Below are positions 17,922 through 26,227 of a stretch of 64,000 nucleotides of DNA, one piece after another. This stretch comes from Aliirhizobium wenxiniae. Lineage in GTDB: Bacteria > Pseudomonadota > Alphaproteobacteria > Rhizobiales > Rhizobiaceae. The position numbers were made by a program, and so were the translations under genes. Every line of letters starts with the position of its first letter. The stretch's first letter is position 1. The stretch is taken from contig NZ_JAEUAN010000015.1 of NCBI RefSeq assembly GCF_019511445.1, positions 1-64,000 of the forward strand. Direction: 5' to 3'. Below the pieces are notes generated by a model. That model was not told where the DNA came from. It worked only from the letters and a program-made list of their open reading frames with translations, and did no database searches.

Positions 17922-18218
17922 TTAAGCCTCACCAGGGCCGCCCGCATCCGCGCCAGGCGACTGCGCCGTGGACGGCTCACCGCCGCTTCTGTTCTCGCCG
18001 GCATTCTTTCTCCCGGTCGCAATACTTTTGCCTCCGCGAAACCGTTTTGCGACATCCTCGAAGGCAGCCTGGAGCTCTGCCTCGTCAATCTCGATGTCCC
18101 CGAGACCGGATTTCAGCGCGATGCGACCAATGCGCTCGGCCTCACGGGTCTCGGCCTGCCTCAGCTGGTCCTGCAATCTGGCGATCTCTTCCCTGATCTT
18201 CGATGACGGTTTCTTCAT
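17922..18218 (-). CDS. traC: Conjugal transfer protein TraC
   Basis: ATG 18218 with AAAGGAG before it gives 98 residues (MKKPSSKIREEIARLQDQLR). An N-terminal coiled-coil is followed by RIGRIALKSGLGDIEIDEAE and a low-complexity tail. Ti-type TraC is an accessory relaxosome protein thought to help the relaxase at oriT. It is the first gene of the leftward tra operon and reads away from oriT; the tra box at 18291 lies in its promoter region. Confidence 0.88.
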   Translation of the reverse strand: MKKPSSKIREEIARLQDQLRQAETREAERIGRIALKSGLGDIEIDEAELQAAFEDVAKRFRGGKSIATGRKNAGENRSGGEPSTAQSPGADAGGPGEA

Positions 18219-18469
18219 TCCGGTTGCTCCTTTTGAAGTCGGGCGTTGCTCTTGCGACGCCCAGACTCTTCCGGATGCGCTGAAAAAGACATCTGCAGAT
18301 CTGCAGGTCGCCAAGGCCGATGCTTTTGTGAATGATCCCGCCGTTCCGAAGGAATGGCTCCAAGGGCGCAATTATACGTCGCAAGGCGACGTGTTGCTTT
18401 TTGGCCCGGAGAGGCGGGTTCCGCCGCCACTCCTGACGAACTTGGTTCTAACCGGGAGCGCTCTTCGCC
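18219..18469. other. Origin of conjugative transfer (oriT) region, Ti-plasmid type
   Basis: The 251-bp gap between divergent traC and traA is where Ti-type plasmids keep oriT. At 18361-18380 it reads CAAGGGCGCAATTATACGTC: the AGGGCGCA core matches the nick region of the RSF1010/Ti group, and the relaxase next door is of the matching MobA/TraA type. Directly beside it, ACGTCGC (18376-18382) and GCGACGT (18386-18392) form a perfect 7-bp hairpin, as expected at a relaxase site. A tra box lies at 18291. Confidence 0.85.
18291..18308. promoter_or_regulatory. tra box (TraR operator) between traC and traA
   Basis: ATCTGCAGATCTGCAGGT keeps the TGCAGATCTGCA heart of the known 18-bp tra box and differs only at outer positions. 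Its place between the divergent traCDG and traAFBH operons is the standard one. TraR bound to its acyl-homoserine lactone would activate both operons from here. Confidence 0.85.
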
Positions 18470-21400
18470 GTGGCCATCGCCCACTTCTCAGCCAGCATCG
18501 TCAGCCGCGGCTCCGGCCGCAGTGCCGTGCTGTCCGCGGCCTACCGGCACTGCGCGAAGATGGACTATCAACGTGAGGCTCGCACCATCGACTACACGCG
18601 GAAGCAGAGGCTGCTTCACGAGGAGTTTCTCCTCCCGGCAGATGCCCCGAACTGGGTTCGATCGATGATCGCCGACCGCTCTGTCTCAGGTGCGTCGGAA
18701 GCCTTCTGGAACCGGGTCGAAGCTTTCGAGAAGCGTGCCGATGCGCAGCTTGCCCGTGACCTGACGATTGCCTTGCCCCTGGAACTGTCGGCCGAGCAGA
18801 ACATCGCCCTGGTCCGGGATTTTGTCGAGAAACACATTCTGGCCAAAGGTATGGTCGCCGACTGGGTTTATCACGACAATGCCGGCAATCCGCATATTCA
18901 TCTGATGACCACGTTGCGGCCGCTCTCCCACGACGGCTTCGGGTCGAAGAAGGTTGCTGTCATCGGCGAGGATGGCCAGGCGGTGCGGACGAAGTCCGGG
19001 AAAATCCTCTACGAACTCTGGGCCGGCTCGACTGATGACTTTAACGTGCTGCGGGATGGATGGTTTGAACGCCTCAACCACCATCTGGCTCTCGGCGGCA
19101 TCGATCTTCGCATTGATGGGCGCTCCTACGAAAAGCAGGGCATCGATCTCGAGCCCACCATTCATCTTGGTGTCGGGACCAAGGCGATCGAGCGCAAGGC
19201 GGAGCAACAAGGTGTTCGCCCGGAACTGGAACGGATCGAGCTGAATGAGCAGCGACGCTCGGAAAACGCCCGCCGCATTCTGAACAATCCAGCCATCGTG
19301 CTCGACCTGATCACGCGGGAAAAGAGCGTCTTCGATGAGCGCGATGTTGCGAAAGTGCTGCATCGCTATATTGACGATCCCGCTGTCTTCCAGCAGCTGA
19401 TGTTGCGTATCATCCTCAACCCCGAGGTGCTCCGGCTCCAGCGCGACACAATCGATTTTGCGACCGGTGACAAGCTGCCGGCGCGCTATTCGACACGGGC
19501 GATGATCCGCCTTGAGGCGACGATGGCGCGGCAGGCGACGTGGCTGTCGGGCAAAGAGAGGTATGAGGTTTCCACGGCCGTTCTCGATGCAACGTTCCGA
19601 AGGCATGAACGCCTGTCGGAAGAGCAGAAAGCGGCGATCGAGCGCGTCGCAGGACCTGCCCAGATCGCCGCGGTCGTCGGACGCGCCGGTGCTGGCAAGA
19701 CCACGATGATGAAGGCGGCGCGAGAGGCTTGGGAACTGGCCGGATATCGTGTGGTTGGCGGTGCCCTCGCCGGTAAGGCCGCTGAAGGTCTGGAGAAGGA
19801 AGCAGGCATCGCGAGCCAGACGCTCGCGTCATGGGAGCTGCGCTGGAATCGAGGCCGTGATGGTCTGGACGAGAAGACCATCTTCGTCATGGACGAGGCG
19901 GGCATGGTCGCCTCAAAACAGATGGCCGGCTTCGTTGATAACGTTGTCAGGGCAGGCGCCAAGCTCGTGCTGGTCGGCGATCCCGAACAGCTCCAGCCGA
20001 TCGAGGCGGGTGCTGCCTTCCGCGCCGTCGTTGACCGCATTGGTTGTGCCGAACTCGAGACGATCTATCGCCAGCGCGAGGACTGGATGCGCAAGGCGTC
20101 GCTCGATCTGGCCCATGGCAATGTGGAAAAGGCGCTGGCCGCTTATGATGCCAATGCCAGAATTACGGGAACACGCCTTAAGACCGAAGCTGTCGAGCGG
20201 CTGATAGGTGACTGGAACCACGGTTACGATCGGACGAAGACAACATTGATCCTCGCGCATCTTCGTCGTGACGTGCGCATGTTGAATGTAATGGCCCGCG
20301 AAAAGCTGGTCGAACGCGGCATCGTCGGAGAAGGTCATCTGTTCTGGACCGCCGACGGCGAACGCCGTTTCGATGCCGGCGACCAGATCGTCTTCTTGAA
20401 GAACGAAGGATCGCTCGGCGTCAAGAATGGCATGATAGGTCATGTCGTAGAAGCTGCAGCAAACCGCATCGTCGCGACGGTGGGCGAGGGCGATCATCGA
20501 CGCCAGGTGATCGTCGAACAGCGGTTCTACAACAATCTCGATCACGGCTACGCGACGACGATTCACAAGTCTCAAGGAGCGACGGTCGATAGGGTCAAAG
20601 TGCTCGCTTCCCTGTCGCTGGACCGGCATCTGACCTATGTGGCCATGACCCGCCATCGTGAGGATCTGCAGCTCTACTACGGAACCAGATCCTTCTCATT
20701 CAATGGCGGTCTGCCCAAGGTTCTATCCCAAAGGAACGCCAAGGAGACCACGCTCGATTACGAGCGCGGCCAGCTATATCGCGAGGCGCTGCGGTTCGCC
20801 GAGGCTCGTGGCCTGAACATCGTGCAGGTCGCCCGGACGCTGGTACGCGACCGGCTCGACTGGACGCTGCGCCAGAAAGCCAAACTCGTCGATCTCGGCC
20901 GGCGTCTTTCTGCCTTAGCCGCGCACCTCGGCATCACCCAATCCCCGAACACTCAGACGATGAAGGAGGCCGCGCCCATGGTCGCAGGTATCAAGACATT
21001 CGCTGGCTCTGTTGCCGATACGGTCGGTGACAAGCTTGGCGCTGATCCCGCCCTGCAACGGCAATGGGAAGAAGTCTCGGCACGTTTTGCTTATGTCTTT
21101 GCCGATCCCGAAACTGCTTTCCGCTCGATGAACATCGACGCGGTCCTGGCAGACAAGGAGATGGCGAAGCAGGTTCTCCAGAAACTCGAGGCGAAGCCGG
21201 CGTCGATCGGCGCGCTGACGGGCAAGACCGGCATTCTCGCCACCAAGTCCGAGCGGGAGGCGCGTCGTGTCGCTGAGGTCAATGTTCCGGCTCTGAAACG
21301 CGATCTCGAGCAGTATTTTCGCATACGAGAGACCGTCGCAATGAAGCTTCAGGCGGACGAGCAGGCCTTGCGTCGGCGGGTTTCGATCGACATTCCGGCC

Positions 21401-21772
21401 CTGTCGCCTGCGGCGCGCGTGGTGCTGGAGAGGGTGCGTGATGCCATCGACCGCAACGATCTGCCGGCTGCGATGGGGTATGCGCTGAGCAATCGGGAGA
21501 CCAAGCTCGAAATTGACGAATTGAACAAGGCGATCACCGAGCGGTTCGGCGAGCGCACCTTGTTGAGCAACGCTGTCCGTGAACCCTCCGGAAAACAGTA
21601 CGAAGAGCTTTCCAAGGGTATGAAGCCGGAACAGAAGGAGGAGCTCAAACAAGCCTGGCCGGTGATGCGGACAGCGCAACAGCTCTCCGCCCATGAGCGC
21701 ACCGTCCACTCGCTAAAACAAGCGGAGGAACAGCGTCTTACCCAGCGTCAGACGCCGGTGATTAAGCAATGA
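18470..21772 (+). CDS. traA: Relaxase/helicase TraA
   Basis: GTG start, 1100 residues, the usual size. Residues 1-230 are the MobA/MobL relaxase (AHFSASIVSRGSGRSAVLSA near the N-terminus; metal-binding GNPHIHLMTTLRP about 145). A RecD/TraI-like helicase follows with Walker A VGRAGAGKTTMMKA (about 405), Walker B VMDEAGMVASKQM (about 475) and TTIHKSQGATVDRV (about 690). It nicks oriT, stays on the 5' end and unwinds the strand for transfer. The C-terminal third is charged and helical. It overlaps traF by 4 bases in an operon under the tra box. Confidence 0.95.
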   Translation: MAIAHFSASIVSRGSGRSAVLSAAYRHCAKMDYQREARTIDYTRKQRLLHEEFLLPADAPNWVRSMIADRSVSGASEAFWNRVEAFEKRADAQLARDLTIALPLELSAEQNIALVRDFVEKHILAKGMVADWVYHDNAGNPHIHLMTTLRPLSHDGFGSKKVAVIGEDGQAVRTKSGKILYELWAGSTDDFNVLRDGWFERLNHHLALGGIDLRIDGRSYEKQGIDLEPTIHLGVGTKAIERKAEQQGVRPELERIELNEQRRSENARRILNNPAIVLDLITREKSVFDERDVAKVLHRYIDDPAVFQQLMLRIILNPEVLRLQRDTIDFATGDKLPARYSTRAMIRLEATMARQATWLSGKERYEVSTAVLDATFRRHERLSEEQKAAIERVAGPAQIAAVVGRAGAGKTTMMKAAREAWELAGYRVVGGALAGKAAEGLEKEAGIASQTLASWELRWNRGRDGLDEKTIFVMDEAGMVASKQMAGFVDNVVRAGAKLVLVGDPEQLQPIEAGAAFRAVVDRIGCAELETIYRQREDWMRKASLDLAHGNVEKALAAYDANARITGTRLKTEAVERLIGDWNHGYDRTKTTLILAHLRRDVRMLNVMAREKLVERGIVGEGHLFWTADGERRFDAGDQIVFLKNEGSLGVKNGMIGHVVEAAANRIVATVGEGDHRRQVIVEQRFYNNLDHGYATTIHKSQGATVDRVKVLASLSLDRHLTYVAMTRHREDLQLYYGTRSFSFNGGLPKVLSQRNAKETTLDYERGQLYREALRFAEARGLNIVQVARTLVRDRLDWTLRQKAKLVDLGRRLSALAAHLGITQSPNTQTMKEAAPMVAGIKTFAGSVADTVGDKLGADPALQRQWEEVSARFAYVFADPETAFRSMNIDAVLADKEMAKQVLQKLEAKPASIGALTGKTGILATKSEREARRVAEVNVPALKRDLEQYFRIRETVAMKLQADEQALRRRVSIDIPALSPAARVVLERVRDAIDRNDLPAAMGYALSNRETKLEIDELNKAITERFGERTLLSNAVREPSGKQYEELSKGMKPEQKEELKQAWPVMRTAQQLSAHERTVHSLKQAEEQRLTQRQTPVIKQ

Positions 21773-22299
21773 GGCGGAGGCGGGTTCTTCTGTTTATGAC
21801 GGGCGCCGCCGTCTTCGTGTCCGCACTGACGGCGGCCGCGTTCACGGGTGGCTACCGCCTGAACCTGACTCCAAGCGAGCCGCTCGGCCTCTGGCGTATT
21901 GAAGGGCTTCAACGCCCGGTCTCTATAGGCGATCTGGTGTTTTTATGCCCGCCCATGACAGCCGTGTTCGCAGAGGCGTGGCGGCGCGGATATCTGCGGC
22001 GGGGGCTGTGCCCCGGCGGGTTCGCGCCGCTGATCAAGACGGTCGCAGCACTTCCCGGACAGCGTGTCGAAATCACGGATCACGTGCTCATCGACGGTCG
22101 CCCGGTTCCCGCGTCATCTGTGTCGCGCCGGGACGGAGAGGGCAGGGTGCTCCTGCCCGATCCCGGCGGTGTCGTACCGCCGCATCATCTGTTCCTTCAC
22201 TCATCCTTTGCGAGCTCCTATGATAGTCGATATTTTGGCCCGCTTCCGGATTCAGGTCTTCTCGGTCTGGCGCGGCCGGTGTTCATCTTCGATCCCTGA
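21769..22299 (+). CDS. traF: Conjugal transfer peptidase TraF (S26 family)
   Basis: A 176-residue protein with an N-terminal membrane anchor (VLLFMTGAAVFVSALTAAAF). The S26 catalytic pair is visible: Ser in LTPSEPLGLW (about residue 36) and Lys in LIKTVAALPGQRVEI (about 88). In Ti and RP4 systems TraF processes and cyclises the TrbC pilin; its substrate gene trbC is not in this window. The start overlaps the traA stop. Confidence 0.92.
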   Translation: MRRRRVLLFMTGAAVFVSALTAAAFTGGYRLNLTPSEPLGLWRIEGLQRPVSIGDLVFLCPPMTAVFAEAWRRGYLRRGLCPGGFAPLIKTVAALPGQRVEITDHVLIDGRPVPASSVSRRDGEGRVLLPDPGGVVPPHHLFLHSSFASSYDSRYFGPLPDSGLLGLARPVFIFDP

Positions 22300-23515
22300 T
22301 GGCGGCGACATTCATCTGACTGATCGCTGGAAATCCATCCTCCTGATCATCGCGTCCATCGCCTGTGGCTGGATCGGCTGGAGCGGTGAAGTGCTTCTTC
22401 TCCCGCTCGCCATTTCCTTTCCTTTGCTCTGGGCGATGGCGCCATCACGCGCGATCGCTGCACTCGTGTCCGCTGGGTATTTCCTGGCGGCCTCCCGCGG
22501 GTTGCCGCAGGGCGTGGCCAACTTCTACGCTTCCGATCTCTGGCCGGGGCTTCTGCTCTGGGTCACGGCTTCAATGTCGTTCATTGGCGTACATGCTGCA
22601 CTCTGGAGGAGGCCCGGTCACGAATTCCAGTCCTGGAGCAGGGGCGCTGATTTGGCGAGAGTGATGCGTTATCCGCTCGCCATGGTGCTGACCGCGCTGC
22701 CGCCGTTCGGCATCACCGGCTGGGCGCATCCCCTGACGGCTGCCGGCGTGCTGTTTCCCGGCTGGGGATGGTGGGGGCTCGGCGCGACCGCGATCCTGTT
22801 GGTCCTCATGACCGGTCGAAGATGGCGTATCGCGGCCGCAGTTCTAGGAGGACTCTACGTCTGGTCCGCCACGAACTGGACGCCCCCGAAACTAACATCC
22901 GGATGGATGGCCGTCGATCTGAAACAAGAGAAATTGCTTGGGCGCGATAGCTCGCTTCAGTATCACCGCGACCTGATCGAGAGGGTGCGTAATGCCGCGG
23001 AGGCAAGCCAGGAGGTTCGTGTCGCGGTGTTGCCAGAAAGTGCGCTCGGCTTCTGGACGCAGACCGTGGAGCGGGTCTGGCGGGAGGGGCTGCGGAACTC
23101 CGGTCTTACCGTTATTACAGGCGCCGCCGTCATCGATCCTGGTGGCTACGATAATGTGATGACAGTGATCTCGGCCGATGCGGCCGATGTCGTCTATCGC
23201 GAGCGCATGCCGGTCCCAGGCTCCATGTGGCAGCCCTGGTTGCGATGGAGCGGGCAGGGCGGTGGCGCGCGGGCCGACTTCTTCGGCAATCCAGTGGCCC
23301 AAGTTGACGGTGTAAGGATCGCGCCGCTGATCTGCTACGAGCAGCTCATTGTCTGGCCGGTACTGCAATCGATGCTGCATGCGCCAGGAGTCATCGTTGC
23401 CGTCGGCAACGGCTGGTGGACGGAAAACACCTCGATCGTTGCCATCCAGAAAGCGAGCGTCTCGGCCTGGGCAAGGCTTTTCGGCTTGCCCGCTGTCATG
23501 GCATTCAACACATAG
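22220..23515 (+). CDS. traB: Conjugal transfer protein TraB
   Basis: ATG 22220 gives 431 residues; it overlaps the end of traF by 80 bases, and a start slightly downstream cannot be excluded. Several membrane segments occupy residues 40-210. The C-terminal part has a carbon-nitrogen hydrolase (apolipoprotein N-acyltransferase-like) fold: VAVLPESALGFW holds the Glu and IAPLICYEQLIVWP the Cys of the Glu-Lys-Cys triad. TraB of Ti plasmids is needed for efficient transfer; whether it is an acyltransferase is not shown. Third gene of the traAFBH operon. Confidence 0.88.
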   Translation: MIVDILARFRIQVFSVWRGRCSSSIPDGGDIHLTDRWKSILLIIASIACGWIGWSGEVLLLPLAISFPLLWAMAPSRAIAALVSAGYFLAASRGLPQGVANFYASDLWPGLLLWVTASMSFIGVHAALWRRPGHEFQSWSRGADLARVMRYPLAMVLTALPPFGITGWAHPLTAAGVLFPGWGWWGLGATAILLVLMTGRRWRIAAAVLGGLYVWSATNWTPPKLTSGWMAVDLKQEKLLGRDSSLQYHRDLIERVRNAAEASQEVRVAVLPESALGFWTQTVERVWREGLRNSGLTVITGAAVIDPGGYDNVMTVISADAADVVYRERMPVPGSMWQPWLRWSGQGGGARADFFGNPVAQVDGVRIAPLICYEQLIVWPVLQSMLHAPGVIVAVGNGWWTENTSIVAIQKASVSAWARLFGLPAVMAFNT

Positions 23516-23527
23516 GGAGTACCCAAG

Positions 23528-24139
23528 ATGCTCGATGCCGTCCTCATCCAGCAATGCGCCGATCCTTCCCTGAAGCCCGCGATCGTTGAGCAGTTCATCG
23601 CGAAGGCCGGATCGCAGGACCCGCTGGCTGTCACCGTGCGCTCCGGCAACCGGGTGGTGCTGGTGCCGAAGCCGACAACACACGAAGAAGCCTTGGCTCT
23701 GATCCGCGACAATCTCGGTCGGAACACCGTTCGCGTGGGTATCACCCAATACCCGGCGGGCGTCGGCATCGTTGAGGCCGGTCAATTGAAGCCGGATATG
23801 GTCGATCCTTGCGAGAATATCCGCATGGGGACGACGCTGTTCGCCAAGGTCTTTCGCATCGTCTCGAAATGGTATGGCAATCCCACGGCGAAAGAAGTCC
23901 TGCCACAGGTCATGGACGATGCGATCATCGCCTGGCAGACGGGATACTTCGAGGGGACGGCGGTGTTTAGGGCGGATGAAGAGGCTCGGTCTGAACCGGC
24001 CAATCCCGAAAATACCGAAAAGGATAGCGACCCCGTTGAAGCCGGTGACACGGCGGAATCTGCGACCGATGCGGTAGCGTCCGATCCGAACAAGGCAAGT
24101 ATTAGGATCGATCTCTCGGGGATCGGTGCGAGGCCCTGA
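23528..24139 (+). CDS. traH: Conjugal transfer protein TraH
   Basis: A 203-residue protein (MLDAVLIQQCADPSLKPAIV, then EQFIAKAG) in the traH position, 12 bases after traB. TVRSGNRVVLVPKPTTHEEA, VRVGITQYPAGVGIVEA and FAKVFRIVSKWYG are seen; the last 60 residues are an acidic Glu/Ala/Asp tail. The N-terminal domain belongs to the VirB1-like TraH group of Ti plasmids, which is related in position to lytic transglycosylases, but I see no clear signal peptide. Last gene of the operon. Confidence 0.88.
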   Translation: MLDAVLIQQCADPSLKPAIVEQFIAKAGSQDPLAVTVRSGNRVVLVPKPTTHEEALALIRDNLGRNTVRVGITQYPAGVGIVEAGQLKPDMVDPCENIRMGTTLFAKVFRIVSKWYGNPTAKEVLPQVMDDAIIAWQTGYFEGTAVFRADEEARSEPANPENTEKDSDPVEAGDTAESATDAVASDPNKASIRIDLSGIGARP

Positions 24140-24147
24140 ACAAGGAT

Positions 24148-24165
24148 CTCTGCAGATTTGCCGAA
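24148..24165. promoter_or_regulatory. Possible degenerate tra box upstream of traM
   Basis: CTCTGCAGATTTGCCGAA, just after the traH stop, keeps the left half TGCAGA and part of the right half of a tra box. TraR is known to activate traM on Ti plasmids, so a weak site here makes sense, but it lies about 290 bases before traM. Confidence 0.4.
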
Positions 24166-24244
24166 CGATTGTTTTTCCCAAGACTAGCGGAAGCCCGCTG
24201 GACCTCTTATAACGACAGCGACGTAGTACGTGCTGCGTTGCGGC

Positions 24245-24393
24245 TTAGAATCCGCAGATGAACGGTTGGCGCTGGCCGAAACGGCGCCAGGAACCCTCTG
24301 ACCTTGTGTCCGGGGGCCTGCGACGCATGTCCAGGCTCCGGCTAAAGGTCGCAGGGCCGATTCATCTCGGATTCTAACCCCCGGTCAGGGTTC
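24245..24393 (+). ncRNA. Structured leader or small RNA between traH and traM
   Basis: TTAGAATCCGCAGATGAA (24245-24262) pairs with TTCATCTCGGATTCTAA (24361-24377): 17 bp with one bulged C. Inside lie CCTGCGAC/GTCGCAGG (24317-24324 with 24348-24355) and a TGGCGC/GCGCCA hairpin. A competing helix is possible: GAACCCT..GACC..GGGGG (24291-24316) with CCCCC-GGTC-AGGGTTC (24378-24393), about 16 bp. The two long helices cannot form together except as a pseudoknot. This could be a leader that controls traM, a small RNA, or an intergenic palindromic repeat of the rhizobial RIME kind; sequence alone does not decide. Confidence 0.5.
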
Positions 24394-24452
24394 AAAGGGT
24401 TCATAGTCGGCGGGGGCGTACCGCAGACAATTTTCTTCGGGTTGGATCAACA

Positions 24453-24761
24453 ATGGATTTGAAAGATTCACCAGTGTCGGACACATGTGAATTGCGCCCG
24501 GTGATCGGGCTCACGCGCGGACTTCCAATCTCGGATATCGAGACCTTGGCGGTCAATGCCATCCGGCTGCACAGACAACTCGTCGAAAAAGCGGATCAAC
24601 TGTTCCAGGCGTTGCCGGAGGATTATAAGTCGGGCAAATCAATCGGTGGCGAGCAGCATCTCGAATACATAAAAGCGATGATCGAGATGCATGCGCAGAT
24701 GGGTGCGGTGAATACGCTGGTTGGACTTCTGGGTTTCATCCCAAAAGTTTCGGTCAACTAA
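24453..24761 (+). CDS. traM: Quorum-sensing antiactivator TraM
   Basis: A 102-residue protein matching TraM in length and sequence type: LRPVIGLTRGLPISDIETLA, LHRQLVEKADQLFQALPEDY, AMIEMHAQMGAVNTLVGLLG. TraM binds TraR and blocks DNA binding so that transfer starts only at high signal level. It is convergent with traR, the two stops being 9 bases apart, as on pTi plasmids. The structured element at 24245-24393 lies in its leader. Confidence 0.92.
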   Translation: MDLKDSPVSDTCELRPVIGLTRGLPISDIETLAVNAIRLHRQLVEKADQLFQALPEDYKSGKSIGGEQHLEYIKAMIEMHAQMGAVNTLVGLLGFIPKVSVN

Positions 24762-24770
24762 AGTCCGCGG

Positions 24771-25475
24771 TCAGATTAGCCCGGCCCGGATGGCCAACGC
24801 CACCAGGTGCGGCATCGTATGGATCTGGAAGCGCTTCCTAGCCTCTTCAAGTTTGCTTTTCACGGAATTGTATTTGACGCCTTCCAGATCGGCCGCTTCT
24901 TCCATCGTCTTGCCGACTGAGATCCAGTTGAGGTACGCGGCCTCCTTGGGATCGAGCCACGCCGGATACTGTGCACTCGATGTCAGGGGCAACAGGGTCA
25001 TGCGGGTGTGAAGCTGCCCAACAGCGGCGGCCGCCGCGACAGGATCGATATCGCGTTCGAGATCAATTGCAGATTTGTCTGAAGCGAGCGTGAACATGGA
25101 AGTCGATCCATTGGCCGCTCGAATGGGGACGGTGACACCGGAGCGGATCCCGAAATCCGCTGCCTGGTCGAAGAACGCCCGCTCGTCCTTTGAAAGCTGC
25201 CGTCTCTGTTCCTCCCCGCTCCATGTAAACACCCGTTTCTGCGCCTTTGCGCGGTTTACGATCGGATCGATCGCCTGAAATTTTCGCTTAAAGTAGAGCG
25301 AACGCCATTCGGGAGGGTAGTTTGATGAGGCAATCGTGTGACCCGGTCGGATGAACAGATAAGCATACCCGGAAAATCCCGCTTGATGGGCAAGGTTGGT
25401 CAGAGCATCCTTGAGAACACCTTCGTCGCCTCGAAGCGCAGCAAGGTCGACCAGCTTGTCTAGCCAATGTTGCAT
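24771..25475 (-). CDS. traR: Quorum-sensing transcriptional activator TraR
   Basis: A 234-residue LuxR-family protein at the usual TraR length. The N-terminal autoinducer domain (YLFIRPGHTIASSNYPPEWR, DPIVNRAKAQKRVFTWS, GVTVPIRAANGSTSMFTLAS) keeps the Trp, Tyr and Asp type positions that hold 3-oxo-C8-HSL. The C-terminal helix-turn-helix is ISVGKTMEEAADLEGVKYNS. It activates tra operons at tra boxes. No traI synthase is seen in the window, so the signal must come from a gene elsewhere. Confidence 0.93.
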   Translation of the reverse strand: MQHWLDKLVDLAALRGDEGVLKDALTNLAHQAGFSGYAYLFIRPGHTIASSNYPPEWRSLYFKRKFQAIDPIVNRAKAQKRVFTWSGEEQRRQLSKDERAFFDQAADFGIRSGVTVPIRAANGSTSMFTLASDKSAIDLERDIDPVAAAAAVGQLHTRMTLLPLTSSAQYPAWLDPKEAAYLNWISVGKTMEEAADLEGVKYNSVKSKLEEARKRFQIHTMPHLVALAIRAGLI

Positions 25476-26227
25476 ATTGTACTCCGTAATTTCAGGTGGG
25501 ACAGGTCACCGAGGCGCTCTTAAATATTGAATTCTCAGTATAATATCATCTAGGATTGCATAATCCTTTTTATGGAACTAGGTCGGCTATGAATACTTTT
25601 GTAGGCTTAAAGGCTCTCATTCAAAGGTTGTTGCGACTTCGGTATGTCTCGCGCCCTCGCTAAGGTAGTCCAAAAACGCGGTGCGACTTAACTCAACCGT
25701 CGAGAGCACGGCAAAGGTTCTTCGCACATTGCACCTTTGCCGCCTCAAACAGCGCCTCTCTTAAAGGGAAGTACCTGTAGAAGGAGGCTTTTAATCCGCC
25801 GAGCGGCGCTGCGATGCCAGACATCGATCTCTGCCCCGACCCCTCACGTGCGAGCAACCCGTCAACAATGCTTGTGGCCGGCCCTCTTTGGGAGTCTTGA
25901 AACTTGTAAGTTAGTGACCATTCCGTACACTTTTAGCCTTCATTAAAGCGTCTTGCAAGGGCAGCAGTTGGATGGGACAATTGATACCTTCTTACTTTAC
26001 CCCCCGCTCAAAAACATAAGAGCGAGAGGGCTGGCATGTGGCCTCAACATCGTCGTGCAAAAGTTTGCGGTATCGATGGCGAAACACTTATCCGCGCAGC
26101 TTTAACAACGGAGCGTGGCGAACCTCGCGTCTCCTTAAAAGGTCGAATGTCTTCCTGCCGAGACACGACACGCCGGATAGGAATAGCCTTTGCTAAATGG
26201 AAGTCCACGAGACGCATTGTTTCATCA
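25476..26227. other. Non-coding accessory stretch upstream of traR
   Basis: About 750 bases without a supported gene. The first 100 bases are AT-rich and should hold the traR promoter; no tra box is seen there. A 19-bp motif at 25913-25931 recurs at 31293 and 31579. The rest looks like worn, rearranged DNA bordering the truncated ETF-QO gene. Confidence 0.4.
25913..25931 (+). repeat. First copy of a 19-bp operator-like motif
   Basis: AGTGACCATTCCGTACACT, an imperfect dyad (AGTG at one end, CACT at the other). One near-identical copy lies at 31293-31311 and an inverted one at 31579-31596 over the start of a TetR gene. This copy has no adjacent intact gene. Confidence 0.55.

Noticed and set aside
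18686..19606. 306-codon open frame antisense to traA
   Set aside because: It lies wholly opposite the relaxase domain, has no ribosome-binding site or domain, and follows from GC-rich codon use of traA.
22892..24181. 429-codon open frame antisense to traB and traH
   Set aside because: The residues are Arg/Asp-rich and match no fold; both genes on the other strand are firm.
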